From Synoicihabitans lomoniglobus (lineage in GTDB: Bacteria > Verrucomicrobiota > Verrucomicrobiia > Opitutales > Opitutaceae): DNA of 64,000 nt. The stretch spans positions 5,203,501 to 5,267,500 of the forward strand of contig NZ_CP119075.1 of assembly GCF_029023725.1 (NCBI RefSeq), in the 5' to 3' direction. Position 1 is the stretch's first letter. Each line of letters opens with the position of its first letter. The position numbers and the translations under genes are program-made. Shown here piece after piece: positions 15,447 through 23,767 of the stretch. The notes beneath the pieces were generated by a model. The model did not search any database and was not told the origin of the DNA. It saw only the letters and a list, made by a program, of their open reading frames with translations.

Positions 15447-16448
15447 ATGCCCGGAGTATTGAAGCTTCACGTGCTTGGCGCGCTCGGTGCCCTGCTTATG
15501 GCGGTCGGCGAGGTCGGGGCGGCTCCGCATCCCACCGTGCTTTCAACTGACATCGGTGGGGACATCGATGATACTTGGGCGCTCGCCCACCTGTTGCGAT
15601 CGCCGGAACTGGATCTCGATCTGGTGCTGACCGAAACCGGGGAATCGCGCTACCGGGCGATGGTGGCGGCGAAGTTCCTCGAAGTCGCGCAGCGCACGGA
15701 CGTGACGGTGGCCTTGGGCGTGGATTTCGGCGTGATGAGCGACGCGGACCGCCACCAGGGACCGTGGGTGCAAGGCTACGATCTCGACGCCTATCCGGGT
15801 CAAGTGGCTGAGGACGGCGTGCAGGCATTCATCGACTACGTGCGGGCGGCCGAGGGCACGGTCACCGTCATTGCCATCGGCCCCGCGCCGAGCGTGGCGG
15901 CGGCGGTGCAGCGGGCGCCGGACATCGCGCGGAAGTGCCGTCTGCTGGGCATGCACGGCAGTTTCGATATCGGTTACGGCGGTAAGCCGCATCCGGATGC
16001 TGAATACAACGTCAAGGCGGATGTGGCCGCGTTTCGGGCGCTCATGGCCGCTCCGTGGCAGTCGATTGCACTCACCCCGCTCGATACGTGTGGATTGGTC
16101 GCCCTCGACGGTGAAAACTACCACCGCGTGTGGAGGGCGACGGATGATCCGCTGGCCCGGGCGGTGATTGAGAACTACTGTCTCTGGGCACCGCGCCAGA
16201 CGTGGCTGAACTGCGATTTTTTTGCGGTCCGATCCACCACCCTCTTCGACAACGTGGCGATCTACATGGCCTACGCCGACGCGTTTCTTGAATACGAAGA
16301 GATCGCCTTCGAGGTGACGGATGAAGGCTTCACCGTGCGCGACCCGGACGGCCCCTATCGCGCTCAAGTCGCGGTGCGCTGGCGTGATCTGCCGGGATTC
16401 TATCGTCACCTCACGCAACGATTGGTGGAAGATTCAACCGCGCGTTGA
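15447..16448 (+). CDS. Exported inosine/uridine-preferring nucleoside hydrolase family protein
   Basis: 333 residues with a signal peptide (LHVLGALGALLMAVGEVGA). Right after it comes STDIGGDIDDTWAL, which matches the calcium-binding D-x-D-x-x-x-D-D motif of nucleoside hydrolases. It should split N-glycosidic bonds of nucleosides in the periplasm. The remaining family landmark N-V-K-A-D/E-a-a (EYNVKADVAAF) is also visible. Bacterial relatives with signal peptides often sit in carbohydrate clusters, as here beside oxidoreductases; the exact substrate is open. Confidence 0.88.
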   Translation: MPGVLKLHVLGALGALLMAVGEVGAAPHPTVLSTDIGGDIDDTWALAHLLRSPELDLDLVLTETGESRYRAMVAAKFLEVAQRTDVTVALGVDFGVMSDADRHQGPWVQGYDLDAYPGQVAEDGVQAFIDYVRAAEGTVTVIAIGPAPSVAAAVQRAPDIARKCRLLGMHGSFDIGYGGKPHPDAEYNVKADVAAFRALMAAPWQSIALTPLDTCGLVALDGENYHRVWRATDDPLARAVIENYCLWAPRQTWLNCDFFAVRSTTLFDNVAIYMAYADAFLEYEEIAFEVTDEGFTVRDPDGPYRAQVAVRWRDLPGFYRHLTQRLVEDSTAR

Positions 16449-16505
16449 ACCTGAAAGCGTCGGGCTGAATTGCATTGGCCGCCATTGATTCACATAGTCC
16501 CGACC

Positions 16506-17615
16506 ATGCCCCATGAAATTTCGACTCCGGTCTCTCGTCGCTCCTTTATCCAGCACACCATGATCGGCGCGGCCGGCATGGGTCTGGGGCTCACCGCCAT
16601 GGGGCAGAGGGAGCGTCGCAAACTCGGCGTGGCACTCATCGGTCTCGGCGGTTACTCGACCGGGCAACTGGGGCCGGCGCTGCGCGAAACCAAGTTCTGT
16701 GAACTCCGCGGGGTGGTGACGGGAGATGCCGCCAAAGGCCGCCGGTGGGCGCGCGACTATGGATTTCCAGAATCGAGTGTCTACCACTACGACACCATGG
16801 CTGCGATCGCGGACAACCCGGAGATCGACATCGTTTACAGCGTCACGCCGCCGGGTTTGCACCTGCGCGATGTGTTGGCGGGAGCGGTGGCGGGCAAACA
16901 CGTCATCTGTGAAAAGCCCATGGCCGTCAGCGTCGAGGAATGTGATCAGATGATCGCCGCTTGCGAGGCCGCCGGGGTGCAGCTGTCGCTGGGTTATCGC
17001 CTGCATTTTCATCCGTATCACCAGCAAGTGAAGACCTTTGCCGCCGAGCAGGCGTGGGGTGGCCCGATCAAGATGAGCGGTGGGTTCGGTTACCGTATGG
17101 GCTCGGCGTGGGAATGGCGCGTGGACAAGGCCCTCGCCGGTGGCGGCCAACTCATGAACACGGGCATCTATGTCATTCAATCGGCGCTCATGGCGAAGGG
17201 GGAGATGATGCCGGTGGCCGTCACCGCGCACGAACCGCCCAAAACGCGCCCCGAGTATTTCAACGAAGTGGAGGAGACGATTAACTTCACCCTCGAATGG
17301 GCGGACGGTTCGCGCCTCGAAGGCACCAGCAGCGGTGTGCAGGGTTCGAACGATTTCGAAGCCGTGGCACCGGATCATCGGGTTCGGATGGCCCCCGCCT
17401 ATTCCTACGACCGGCTGCGCATGGAACTCGACCGTGAGCCGCAGCCACCGCTGGACGGCTTCTTCCAGCAGGCGGCGCAGATGGATGCGTTCGCCGCGTC
17501 CCTCCTCAACGGTCAGCAGACGATCCTGCCCGGCGCGATGGGACGCCGCGACATGCAGATCATTACCGCCATTTACGAAGCGTCTCGCACGGGGAAACGT
17601 GTGACGCTCACGTGA
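16506..17615 (+). CDS. Tat-exported Gfo/Idh/MocA oxidoreductase
   Basis: 369 residues from ATG 16506. The N-terminus carries a twin-arginine signal (SRRSFIQHTMIGAAGMGLGL), so the protein is exported folded, presumably with bound nicotinamide cofactor. The Rossmann motif is GVALIGLGGYS, the EKP motif is VICEKPMAVSVEECD, and the substrate domain contains the GFGYRMG and GGGQLMNTGIY stretches. It resembles glucose-fructose oxidoreductase-type enzymes. The convergent neighbour begins 6 bp after its stop codon. Confidence 0.92.
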   Translation: MPHEISTPVSRRSFIQHTMIGAAGMGLGLTAMGQRERRKLGVALIGLGGYSTGQLGPALRETKFCELRGVVTGDAAKGRRWARDYGFPESSVYHYDTMAAIADNPEIDIVYSVTPPGLHLRDVLAGAVAGKHVICEKPMAVSVEECDQMIAACEAAGVQLSLGYRLHFHPYHQQVKTFAAEQAWGGPIKMSGGFGYRMGSAWEWRVDKALAGGGQLMNTGIYVIQSALMAKGEMMPVAVTAHEPPKTRPEYFNEVEETINFTLEWADGSRLEGTSSGVQGSNDFEAVAPDHRVRMAPAYSYDRLRMELDREPQPPLDGFFQQAAQMDAFAASLLNGQQTILPGAMGRRDMQIITAIYEASRTGKRVTLT

Positions 17616-17621
17616 GCGGAG

Positions 17622-18326
17622 TCACGGTTCGTCGGCAAATGAGCGCGCGGCGGAAGCCACCGGTCCCGGGAACGCGACGCCCCAGAGCATGGGGTGATCG
17701 ACGGCGGCGCGGTCGGCGTGGGATGCCAGCAGATCGAACACATAGCTGAAACGCAGACTGCATTGCAGCCGACGTTGCCCACTCGAACCGACCTTGGGAT
17801 TGAGCGTGATGAGTGACTCCGTAAACGGATACTCCCGCTTGAGCGCCTGCGCCTGCCGGCGCGCCTCGCGATAATCGAGCCCCCGGTCTTTAACGAGAGC
17901 ATCGAAACGCTCCAGATCCGCGCGGGTGACGGGTCCCCACAACATGCGCCACGTCTCAGGGTGGATGGTCACGGGGGTGATGTTGACGAACCGTTTCACC
18001 GCACCGTCCTGCTGCCAAAAACCGAGCAGCAGGATGAAGGGCTCGGCGATGTCGTATTGCCGCAAGGCATCGCCCAGGCCGATCGCACTGCCGTATTTGG
18101 TCGCCTTGGGGTTGACGGGCAGGCCACGAAATCGCCGATTGGCGGCCCCGGGAATGTCCCATTTCTGAGTGTAGCTGGCCGGTTCATAGCCATCAAAAAA
18201 TTCCTGCCGAATCCACTCCTCGAATACGACACCGTGAAGCTGCACCTCCTGCGCCGGCGCGGCGAGGGCACTGCACCACAGCAGGATGATCAGCCGGAGG
18301 GAGGCGAGGAAACGGGTGGCCGACAC
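17622..18326 (-). CDS. Exported protein of unknown function
   Basis: Using GTG 18326 gives a clean signal peptide (MSATRFLASLRLIILLWCSALAAPA) and 234 residues; the frame is open up to 18368. The body (VVFEEWIRQEFFDGYEPASYTQKWDIP, ...KATKYGSAIGLGDALRQYD..., ...KVGSSGQRRLQCSLRF) is strongly patterned and looks like a conserved family that I cannot name. Acidic and Lys residues around QKWDIP could suit a nuclease-like fold, but this is speculation. It is convergent with the Tat oxidoreductase gene. Confidence 0.65.
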   Translation of the reverse strand: MSATRFLASLRLIILLWCSALAAPAQEVQLHGVVFEEWIRQEFFDGYEPASYTQKWDIPGAANRRFRGLPVNPKATKYGSAIGLGDALRQYDIAEPFILLLGFWQQDGAVKRFVNITPVTIHPETWRMLWGPVTRADLERFDALVKDRGLDYREARRQAQALKREYPFTESLITLNPKVGSSGQRRLQCSLRFSYVFDLLASHADRAAVDHPMLWGVAFPGPVASAARSFADEP

Positions 18327-18376
18327 CCGGTTAGTCAAACAGGAGCAGGCGTTCCCGCAAGGGTTCACCCCATCGC

Positions 18377-18760
18377 GGCCAATCGCGCGGAGATCGCCCG
18401 GCGTTCGCTGGCGAGCGGAGCGAGCTGCATGGCCCGCGCGTAGGCGTCGCGCGCGGTGGGAATTCTCCGGCCTGGTGGAGCAGCTCGCCGCGCACGGCGT
18501 GGTAGAAGGTGGTAGCCGTTCAAGCTGCCCGCCGTCGCCCGATTGAGCGAGGTGATGCCTGCCTTTCGCTATGAGGCGGCGGTCTCATGTGCTGGGGTCC
18601 TGATCGATCAGCAACAAGGCGTCTCCATCGGGGGGGCAGTGTGTCCGGGCCGGCGGGCGTCACCGGCATCTGGGGGCGACGAGCTCAAGTCACCATGATC
18701 GGTCGGACTTCGACCGACATTCCGTTGGGCAATCCGGGGGTGGTTTCACTCATGATGTTT
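18377..18760 (-). pseudogene. Decayed ECF-type sigma-70 gene (C-terminal half) with possible upstream partner remnant
   Basis: On the minus strand the text reads DALLLIDQDPST, stop (TGA where Trp is expected), DRRLIAKG, then after frame changes YHAVRGELLHQAG and ARDAYARAMQLAPLASERRAISARLAA. This order matches the C-terminal region of SigJ-like sigma factors with a DUF6596/TPR-like tail (LLEDQDRSxWDRxLI... then AxADLLRRLGR...AYxRAL...AERR). Further upstream, GMSVEVRPIM resembles the C-terminus of a YCII-like protein, the usual neighbour. Several stops and frameshifts make it non-functional. The identification rests on motif memory. Confidence 0.5.
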
Positions 18761-18862
18761 TGAGGAGTGTTCGTAGGCTAAACGAATTACTCGTGCGGTT
18801 GAGGACATGCCGGGGAAATTATTTTGGCCATGAACCCGATGGGGGCCAAGCGTGACTCCGCC

Positions 18863-20485
18863 ATGTCTCGTTTGCTCCTCCCCTTTTATCTCACCGTTGG
18901 ACTCGTGCTCGGCAGCGTCGGGACGGTTGCGGCGAAGCCGCTCCCCTATGTCGCACATGTGGAGCTGGCCGACACCGTCCTGGAAATCAGCGAAGTCGCG
19001 GGTGGGCTCGACGGACCGTGGGAACTGGCCTGGGGACCGGACGACTTTCTGTGGCTCACGCAACTGCGCGGTGTGATCAGTCGGATCGACCCGACGACGG
19101 GCGCGAAGACCGACATCGGTGCGATTCCCGACGTCTTCCACCGCAAGTCCCATGGGCTGCTCAGCATGACCTTCAGCCCCGACTGGGCGGAGTCGCCGTA
19201 TGTGTATCTCCACTACGTTTACCAGGTGCCCCGTGATGATCGGCGGGAGGAGGTGCGGTCGCGCGTGGTGCGGTGCCGGTGGGACGGCGCGCGGTTGGGA
19301 GCTCCGGAAGTGGTTTTTGACCACATTCCCGGTCAGACCTATCACAACGGTTCGCGCATGGCGTTTGGGCCCGATGGCAAACTCTACCTCACGACGGGCG
19401 ACTCCGGCCGAGGTGGCACGCAGGACCCGACGAAATTGAATGGCAAAGTATTGCGGTTGAACCCGGATGGATCGGTCCCGGCGGACAACCCGATCCCGGA
19501 TAATCCGACCTGGTCGATGGGGCATCGCAACGCCCAGGGTTTGGTATTCGCGCCGGACGGTCAGCTCTACGCTTCCGAGCACGGGCCGAACAACGACGAC
19601 GAGTTGAACCGCATTGTCGCGCTGCACAACTACGGTTGGCCCGACGTCGCGGGGTTCATCGATGGTGACGACGAGAAAGCCTACGCCGCTAATCACGACA
19701 TCACCGAGCCGCTTGTGGCGTGGACGCCGACCATCGGCGCCGCCGGTCTCGATTACTACGCGGCGGACGCGATCCCGGAATGGCGGGGCAGCTTGCTGCT
19801 GGTCGCGCTCAAAGGGCAGGCGTTGCGTGTGCTCGAACTCGACGCGACGGGCGGTGCGATCGCCATGGAGCGCATCTATTTTCAAAAAATCTTCGGCCGC
19901 CTGCGCGATCTCTGCCTCTCGCCCGGAGGCGATGTTTACGTGATCACGAGCAACACCGATTGGCATCCGCGGTTTCAACCGTGGATGTATGAAGGCCTGC
20001 CCGCCGGACCGGATCGTATCCTGCGACTGCGACGGGCGGATGCGGCGTCGCTGGCGCGCATCGCGGCCCTGGGATCGGCGGCGATGCCACTGCGGGAAGA
20101 CCCGGAGCCGTTGCCGCTGATGAGTGAAGACTGGAGTTTCCCGGCGACCAGCGAAGACCTGTTGGTGGGGCAGGGACTTTATGCGATCCATTGCGCCGCG
20201 TGTCACAGCCCGACGGGTGAAGGCGCGGGTGATTTGCTGCCGCCGCTCGTGGGCACGGCCTGGGTGACGGGAGACAAGGGCCGGTTGATCCGGGCCGTCA
20301 TGGGCGGGTTGTCGGGCGAAATCGAAGTCAATGGCGTGACCTACAACCAAGAGATGCCGGCGTTCAAACATCTGCCCGACGACGAACTCGCCGCCGTGCT
20401 CACCTTTATTCGGCAGAGCTGGGGTAACGACGCGAACGCGGTTATCCCGGGTGAAGTTTACGAAGAGCGCAAGGGGTTGCGTTGA
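18863..20485 (+). CDS. Periplasmic PQQ-dependent sugar dehydrogenase fused to cytochrome c
   Basis: 540 residues from ATG 18863 (signal peptide LLLPFYLTVGLVLGSVGTVAA; in-frame ATGs at 18830 and 18824 are alternatives). A soluble-glucose-dehydrogenase propeller follows, with KSHGLLSMTFSPDW, GSRMAFGPDGKLYLTTGD, GHRNAQGLVFAPDGQLYASEHGP and EPLVAWTPTIG, the regions that hold PQQ and the catalytic His. The C-terminal ~100 residues form a c-type cytochrome with one haem motif, CAACH, and a distal Met candidate in NQEMPAF. Electrons probably pass straight from PQQ to haem. PQQ synthesis genes are not in the window. Confidence 0.9.
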   Translation: MSRLLLPFYLTVGLVLGSVGTVAAKPLPYVAHVELADTVLEISEVAGGLDGPWELAWGPDDFLWLTQLRGVISRIDPTTGAKTDIGAIPDVFHRKSHGLLSMTFSPDWAESPYVYLHYVYQVPRDDRREEVRSRVVRCRWDGARLGAPEVVFDHIPGQTYHNGSRMAFGPDGKLYLTTGDSGRGGTQDPTKLNGKVLRLNPDGSVPADNPIPDNPTWSMGHRNAQGLVFAPDGQLYASEHGPNNDDELNRIVALHNYGWPDVAGFIDGDDEKAYAANHDITEPLVAWTPTIGAAGLDYYAADAIPEWRGSLLLVALKGQALRVLELDATGGAIAMERIYFQKIFGRLRDLCLSPGGDVYVITSNTDWHPRFQPWMYEGLPAGPDRILRLRRADAASLARIAALGSAAMPLREDPEPLPLMSEDWSFPATSEDLLVGQGLYAIHCAACHSPTGEGAGDLLPPLVGTAWVTGDKGRLIRAVMGGLSGEIEVNGVTYNQEMPAFKHLPDDELAAVLTFIRQSWGNDANAVIPGEVYEERKGLR

Positions 20486-20535
20486 CGGCAGACGTTCGAC
20501 TGGACCTTGATCGTTGCAATGCTCTTCCTCGGACC

Positions 20536-21585
20536 ATGGCCCACAACCCCATTGGATTCGCGATCGTAGGCACCGGCATGATTGCCGGGGTGCATGCTCA
20601 AGCCATCAACGCCGTCGACGGTGCCCGGCTCGTCGGGGTCGTCAGCCGCTCGCCGGACAAGGCGGCGGCGTTTTGTGAGCAACATGGAGCCGAAGTGGTC
20701 ACGGCCACGGCGGCCGAGATGGCGGCCCGATCCGATGTGCAGGTGCTCAATATCACGACGCCGAGCGGCGCTCATCTGGAGCCGGCGTTGGCGGCGATCG
20801 CGGCGGGGAAACACGTGGTGGTCGAGAAACCGTTGGAGGCGACGACCGCCCGAGCCGACCAGATCATCGCGGCCGCGCAGGTTGCAGGCGTGCATCTGGC
20901 ACCGATTTTTCAGAACCGCTTCAGTGCCGGGGCGCGCACCGTGAAGGCCGCGATCGAGGCCGGTCGTTTGGGGCGATTGGCCACGGCCGGTTGTTACGTG
21001 AAGTGGTTTCGAACGGAAGCGTATTACCAAGGGTCGCCGTGGAAGGGGACGCTCAAGCTGGACGGCGGCGGGGCGGTGATGAATCAGGCGATTCACGGCG
21101 TGGACCTGTTGCAATGGTTTGCGGGGTTGCCCGAGGAAGTCAGCGCGATGACCACCCGGCGCGTGCACACCGGTATCGAGGCGGAGGATACCGCCGTGGC
21201 GATCATGCGGTTCCCTGACGGCGCGCTCGGCACGATCGAAGCGACGACGGCGGCCTGGCCCGGTTGGTCGCTGCGCATCGAGTTGTGTGGTGAGAACGGC
21301 TCGATTCGGCTGGAGGATGGTGTGATCACCGAGTGGCAGTTCCGCGAAGAGCTGCCCGAAGACGCGGCGGTGCGGGCGGGGGGCGATGCCTCCCTGGGCT
21401 CGGGGGCGGGTTCGCCCGGGGGGATTTCAATCGAAGGTCACAAACGCCAGATCGAGGATCTGGTGGCCGCGATTCGCGAAGATCGTCCACTGACCATCAG
21501 CGGCCCGGAATCCCGTCGCTCCGTGGCGCTCATCACCGCGCTTTACGAATCAGGCAATACCGGCCAACCGGTGCGCATCGGCTAG
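20536..21585 (+). CDS. Gfo/Idh/MocA-family oxidoreductase (cytosolic)
   Basis: 349 residues from ATG 20536. The Rossmann N-terminus reads GFAIVGTGMIAGVHAQAI, the EKP motif is VVVEKPLEATTARAD, and the substrate domain has KWFRTEAYYQGSPWKGT and GGGAVMNQAIHGVDLLQWF. The last segment follows the UDP-GlcNAc-3-dehydrogenase/inositol-dehydrogenase-like pattern. It starts 50 bp after the PQQ dehydrogenase stop and is likely cotranscribed, perhaps handling the next step of the same sugar. Its stop overlaps that of the convergent lipoprotein gene by 4 bp. Confidence 0.9.
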   Translation: MAHNPIGFAIVGTGMIAGVHAQAINAVDGARLVGVVSRSPDKAAAFCEQHGAEVVTATAAEMAARSDVQVLNITTPSGAHLEPALAAIAAGKHVVVEKPLEATTARADQIIAAAQVAGVHLAPIFQNRFSAGARTVKAAIEAGRLGRLATAGCYVKWFRTEAYYQGSPWKGTLKLDGGGAVMNQAIHGVDLLQWFAGLPEEVSAMTTRRVHTGIEAEDTAVAIMRFPDGALGTIEATTAAWPGWSLRIELCGENGSIRLEDGVITEWQFREELPEDAAVRAGGDASLGSGAGSPGGISIEGHKRQIEDLVAAIREDRPLTISGPESRRSVALITALYESGNTGQPVRIG

Positions 21586-22520
21586 TTGGCGTGATAGCGC
21601 TGCACGGGGGCGTCGCCGCGCTCCGTGGTGACGATCAGGTCGTAGCTGTCGGGGACGAAGCACACCGCTTCGGCCTGCGGCAGATCGCGCACGGGAATGC
21701 GATGGGGGGGGCGCTGAAACGCCTGACTCCAGTCTTCACTGCCCTGTCTTTCAAAGACCCAGATGTTGCCGTAGGTCAGAGCCGCAGCGCGGCGACCGTC
21801 GGTGGAGATGTCAAAGGCGGTGACCTGGGAGCGATACTGACCGAGTCGGCCCGGAATGGCGCGTTCGGCTGCGGTCGGAGGGATAATGCCGGACAGGGGC
21901 ACGACGCGTTGCGCCACGCGGGCGATGCCGGACCGGGCGGGGTCGAGATCGAGCGGGACCTCGTAAAGCACCGGCGGCTCGGTGCGTTTCGAGATCATCA
22001 TGATTTTTCGCGAGCGGGGGCAGACCGTGACGCCTTCGCAGTCGCGGGGGCCGTCGACGAAGGAGAGGGGTTGCACGACCTCAGCGTTGACCACGGAAAC
22101 GGCGTCGGGAGAGAGCTGTGACAGGTCCGGTTCGCGCACGAAGTAGAGTTTGAGGTTGTGGCGCACGGCGAAGTTGTCGCCGACATCGGCGATGAGCAGC
22201 CAGGACTCGCCATCGAGGGTGAAGCTGGCGATGTCCTCCCAATCCACGGCGGTGGCGTTGGCGATCGCGATGGTGCCGACGCGGCGGCCGGTGCCGTCGA
22301 TGGCGAAGAGGCGAGGGGAGTCGCCACTATCGTTGTGGGTCCAGTAAATGTCGGGATTGAGACGTGATGCCGTGATGCCGCTCAGCTCCGTCATGTCGGG
22401 CTCTCGGACCGTCGCAAATTGCTGGGGGGCTGCGTAGGCCTCGGACGGTTGGGGAAGCGTCGAGCATCCCGAGAGTAACAGGAATGCGAGGAAGTAGGCG
22501 GTGCAGAGAGAGCGGGACAT
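21582..22520 (-). CDS. Beta-propeller lipoprotein of unknown role
   Basis: 312 residues with lipobox FLLLSGCSTLP. The body has propeller-like repeats: ELSGITASRLNPDIYWTHNDSGDSPRLF, WEDIASFTLDGESWLLIADVGDN, VDGPRDCEGVTVCPRSRKIMMISKR and QVTAFDISTDGRRAAALTYGNIWVF. These are the landmarks of the SdiA-regulated/esterase-like propeller group found in many Gram-negatives. It is membrane-anchored on the periplasmic side; the ligand is unknown. Confidence 0.75.
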   Translation of the reverse strand: MSRSLCTAYFLAFLLLSGCSTLPQPSEAYAAPQQFATVREPDMTELSGITASRLNPDIYWTHNDSGDSPRLFAIDGTGRRVGTIAIANATAVDWEDIASFTLDGESWLLIADVGDNFAVRHNLKLYFVREPDLSQLSPDAVSVVNAEVVQPLSFVDGPRDCEGVTVCPRSRKIMMISKRTEPPVLYEVPLDLDPARSGIARVAQRVVPLSGIIPPTAAERAIPGRLGQYRSQVTAFDISTDGRRAAALTYGNIWVFERQGSEDWSQAFQRPPHRIPVRDLPQAEAVCFVPDSYDLIVTTERGDAPVQRYHAN

Positions 22521-22757
22521 AAGGTGGAAACGGCTGACGCCATCCCAAACGGTGAGTTATCGAAGTTTCAGCAGCAGAACCCAATGGACCGGTGATGCAA
22601 GTCGGCATTCGCCGGGGAGAGCAGGGGGTCCGAGGGAAACCGCCGGGTTGGGGCGCGGGAGAGCGGTCGCGTCGTGGGGTTGATGGCTTGCCTATTTCAA
22701 GCAATGGCGTGAGTTTGCGTCCGTCATGGGACTGGCGCTTGAGCGAAGTTTGCCGCG

Positions 22758-23219
22758 ATGATCCGACCCATCTCCACCGTGTCCATCACCTCCTCCCCAT
22801 CCTCCCCGCGTCGTGTCAGGGCGTCAGGATTCACCCTGCTCGAGGTTGCCTTGGGCATCATGGTCATGGCGGTGGTGTTTGCCGGCGTGATGTCGGCGGC
22901 GGTGCAGATTCGTAAATTGGCGGTGATTTCGCAGGCCACGGCCCGGGCCAACACGGTGCTGAATTCGACGGTGGAAGAGTTGCGGGCGCTCAGTTTCGAG
23001 CAGTTGGAAACCCGTTTCGGCACGCCCGCCAATCTGGGAGGCACGCTGGCCGCGACGAGCGTGGCGGGGTTTTATCCGATCACGTGGCAGGTGACGCCGG
23101 AAGCGCTCAACGATGATTATTACCGGGTAACGGTGACGGTTTCGTGGGCGATTGAAGATCATCCTTATAATTTGGCCGCCGTGACCGATTTCTATCGGAA
23201 CGGCATAAACAAACGATGA
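22758..23219 (+). CDS. Type II secretion/type IV pilus minor pilin-like protein
   Basis: 153 residues. A short basic leader precedes the prepilin peptidase site and hydrophobic helix ASG|FTLLEVALGIMVMAVVFAGVM, with Glu at mature position 5. The C-terminal globular part is small and ends in a strand-rich region (YYRVTVTVSWAIEDHPYNLAAVTDFYR). It is the first gene of a three-gene run joined by 4-bp ATGA overlaps, as in GspI/J/K or PilV/W/X operons; by position it corresponds to PilV/GspI. Confidence 0.85.
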   Translation: MIRPISTVSITSSPSSPRRVRASGFTLLEVALGIMVMAVVFAGVMSAAVQIRKLAVISQATARANTVLNSTVEELRALSFEQLETRFGTPANLGGTLAATSVAGFYPITWQVTPEALNDDYYRVTVTVSWAIEDHPYNLAAVTDFYRNGINKR

Positions 23220-23767
23220 CGCGTCCTTCTCAAACCAGTGGCTTCACTCTCTCGGAGCTGCTCATTGCCACCACCATCGGCTCGTTCGCGATGGCGGGCA
23301 TCCTGACGGCGTTTCTCTCTTTGCAGCGGAGTTATGCGGCCACGAGCGACAGTATCATGGAAACGAGTCGGTTTGTGGTGGTGCAGGATCAGTTGGGCGT
23401 GGATTTGCGCAGCGCGCTGGCGGTCACGACAGCCCAGCCGCAGCAGCTGGGCCTGCGGGTGCGTTATTACAGCGACTCCGAGGCGGAGGACCACGTGGTC
23501 ACGTTCCGATTTGATCGGGGAACAGGGGAGTTGACGCGAGAGCGGGAGGGCAATCGCTACGTGCTCATGGCGCAGTTGCGCGATGCCACTTTCACCTATT
23601 ATCGTCGTTCCAGCAGTGGCCAGACGGAGGAGACCTCGGCCGCCGCGGAGGTCAACGCGGTGCGGATCAGTGTCACGCCCGACCAGGATCGGGTGGGTGG
23701 ACTGCAGCGACGTCAGTCGGTGTTTGCCTCCAGCTTGTTTCAACTTCGTCGCATCGCTTTCCCATGA
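23216..23767 (+). CDS. Minor pilin-like protein, PilW/GspJ position
   Basis: 183 residues with leader TSG|FTLSELLIATTIGSFAMAGILTAF, the Glu at position 5 of the mature form, and a C-terminal globular domain with ELTREREGNRYVLMAQLRDATFTYY. It overlaps both neighbours by 4 bp, indicating translational coupling. Probably part of a minor pilin/pseudopilin tip complex with its neighbours. Confidence 0.85.
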   Translation: MTRPSQTSGFTLSELLIATTIGSFAMAGILTAFLSLQRSYAATSDSIMETSRFVVVQDQLGVDLRSALAVTTAQPQQLGLRVRYYSDSEAEDHVVTFRFDRGTGELTREREGNRYVLMAQLRDATFTYYRRSSSGQTEETSAAAEVNAVRISVTPDQDRVGGLQRRQSVFASSLFQLRRIAFP

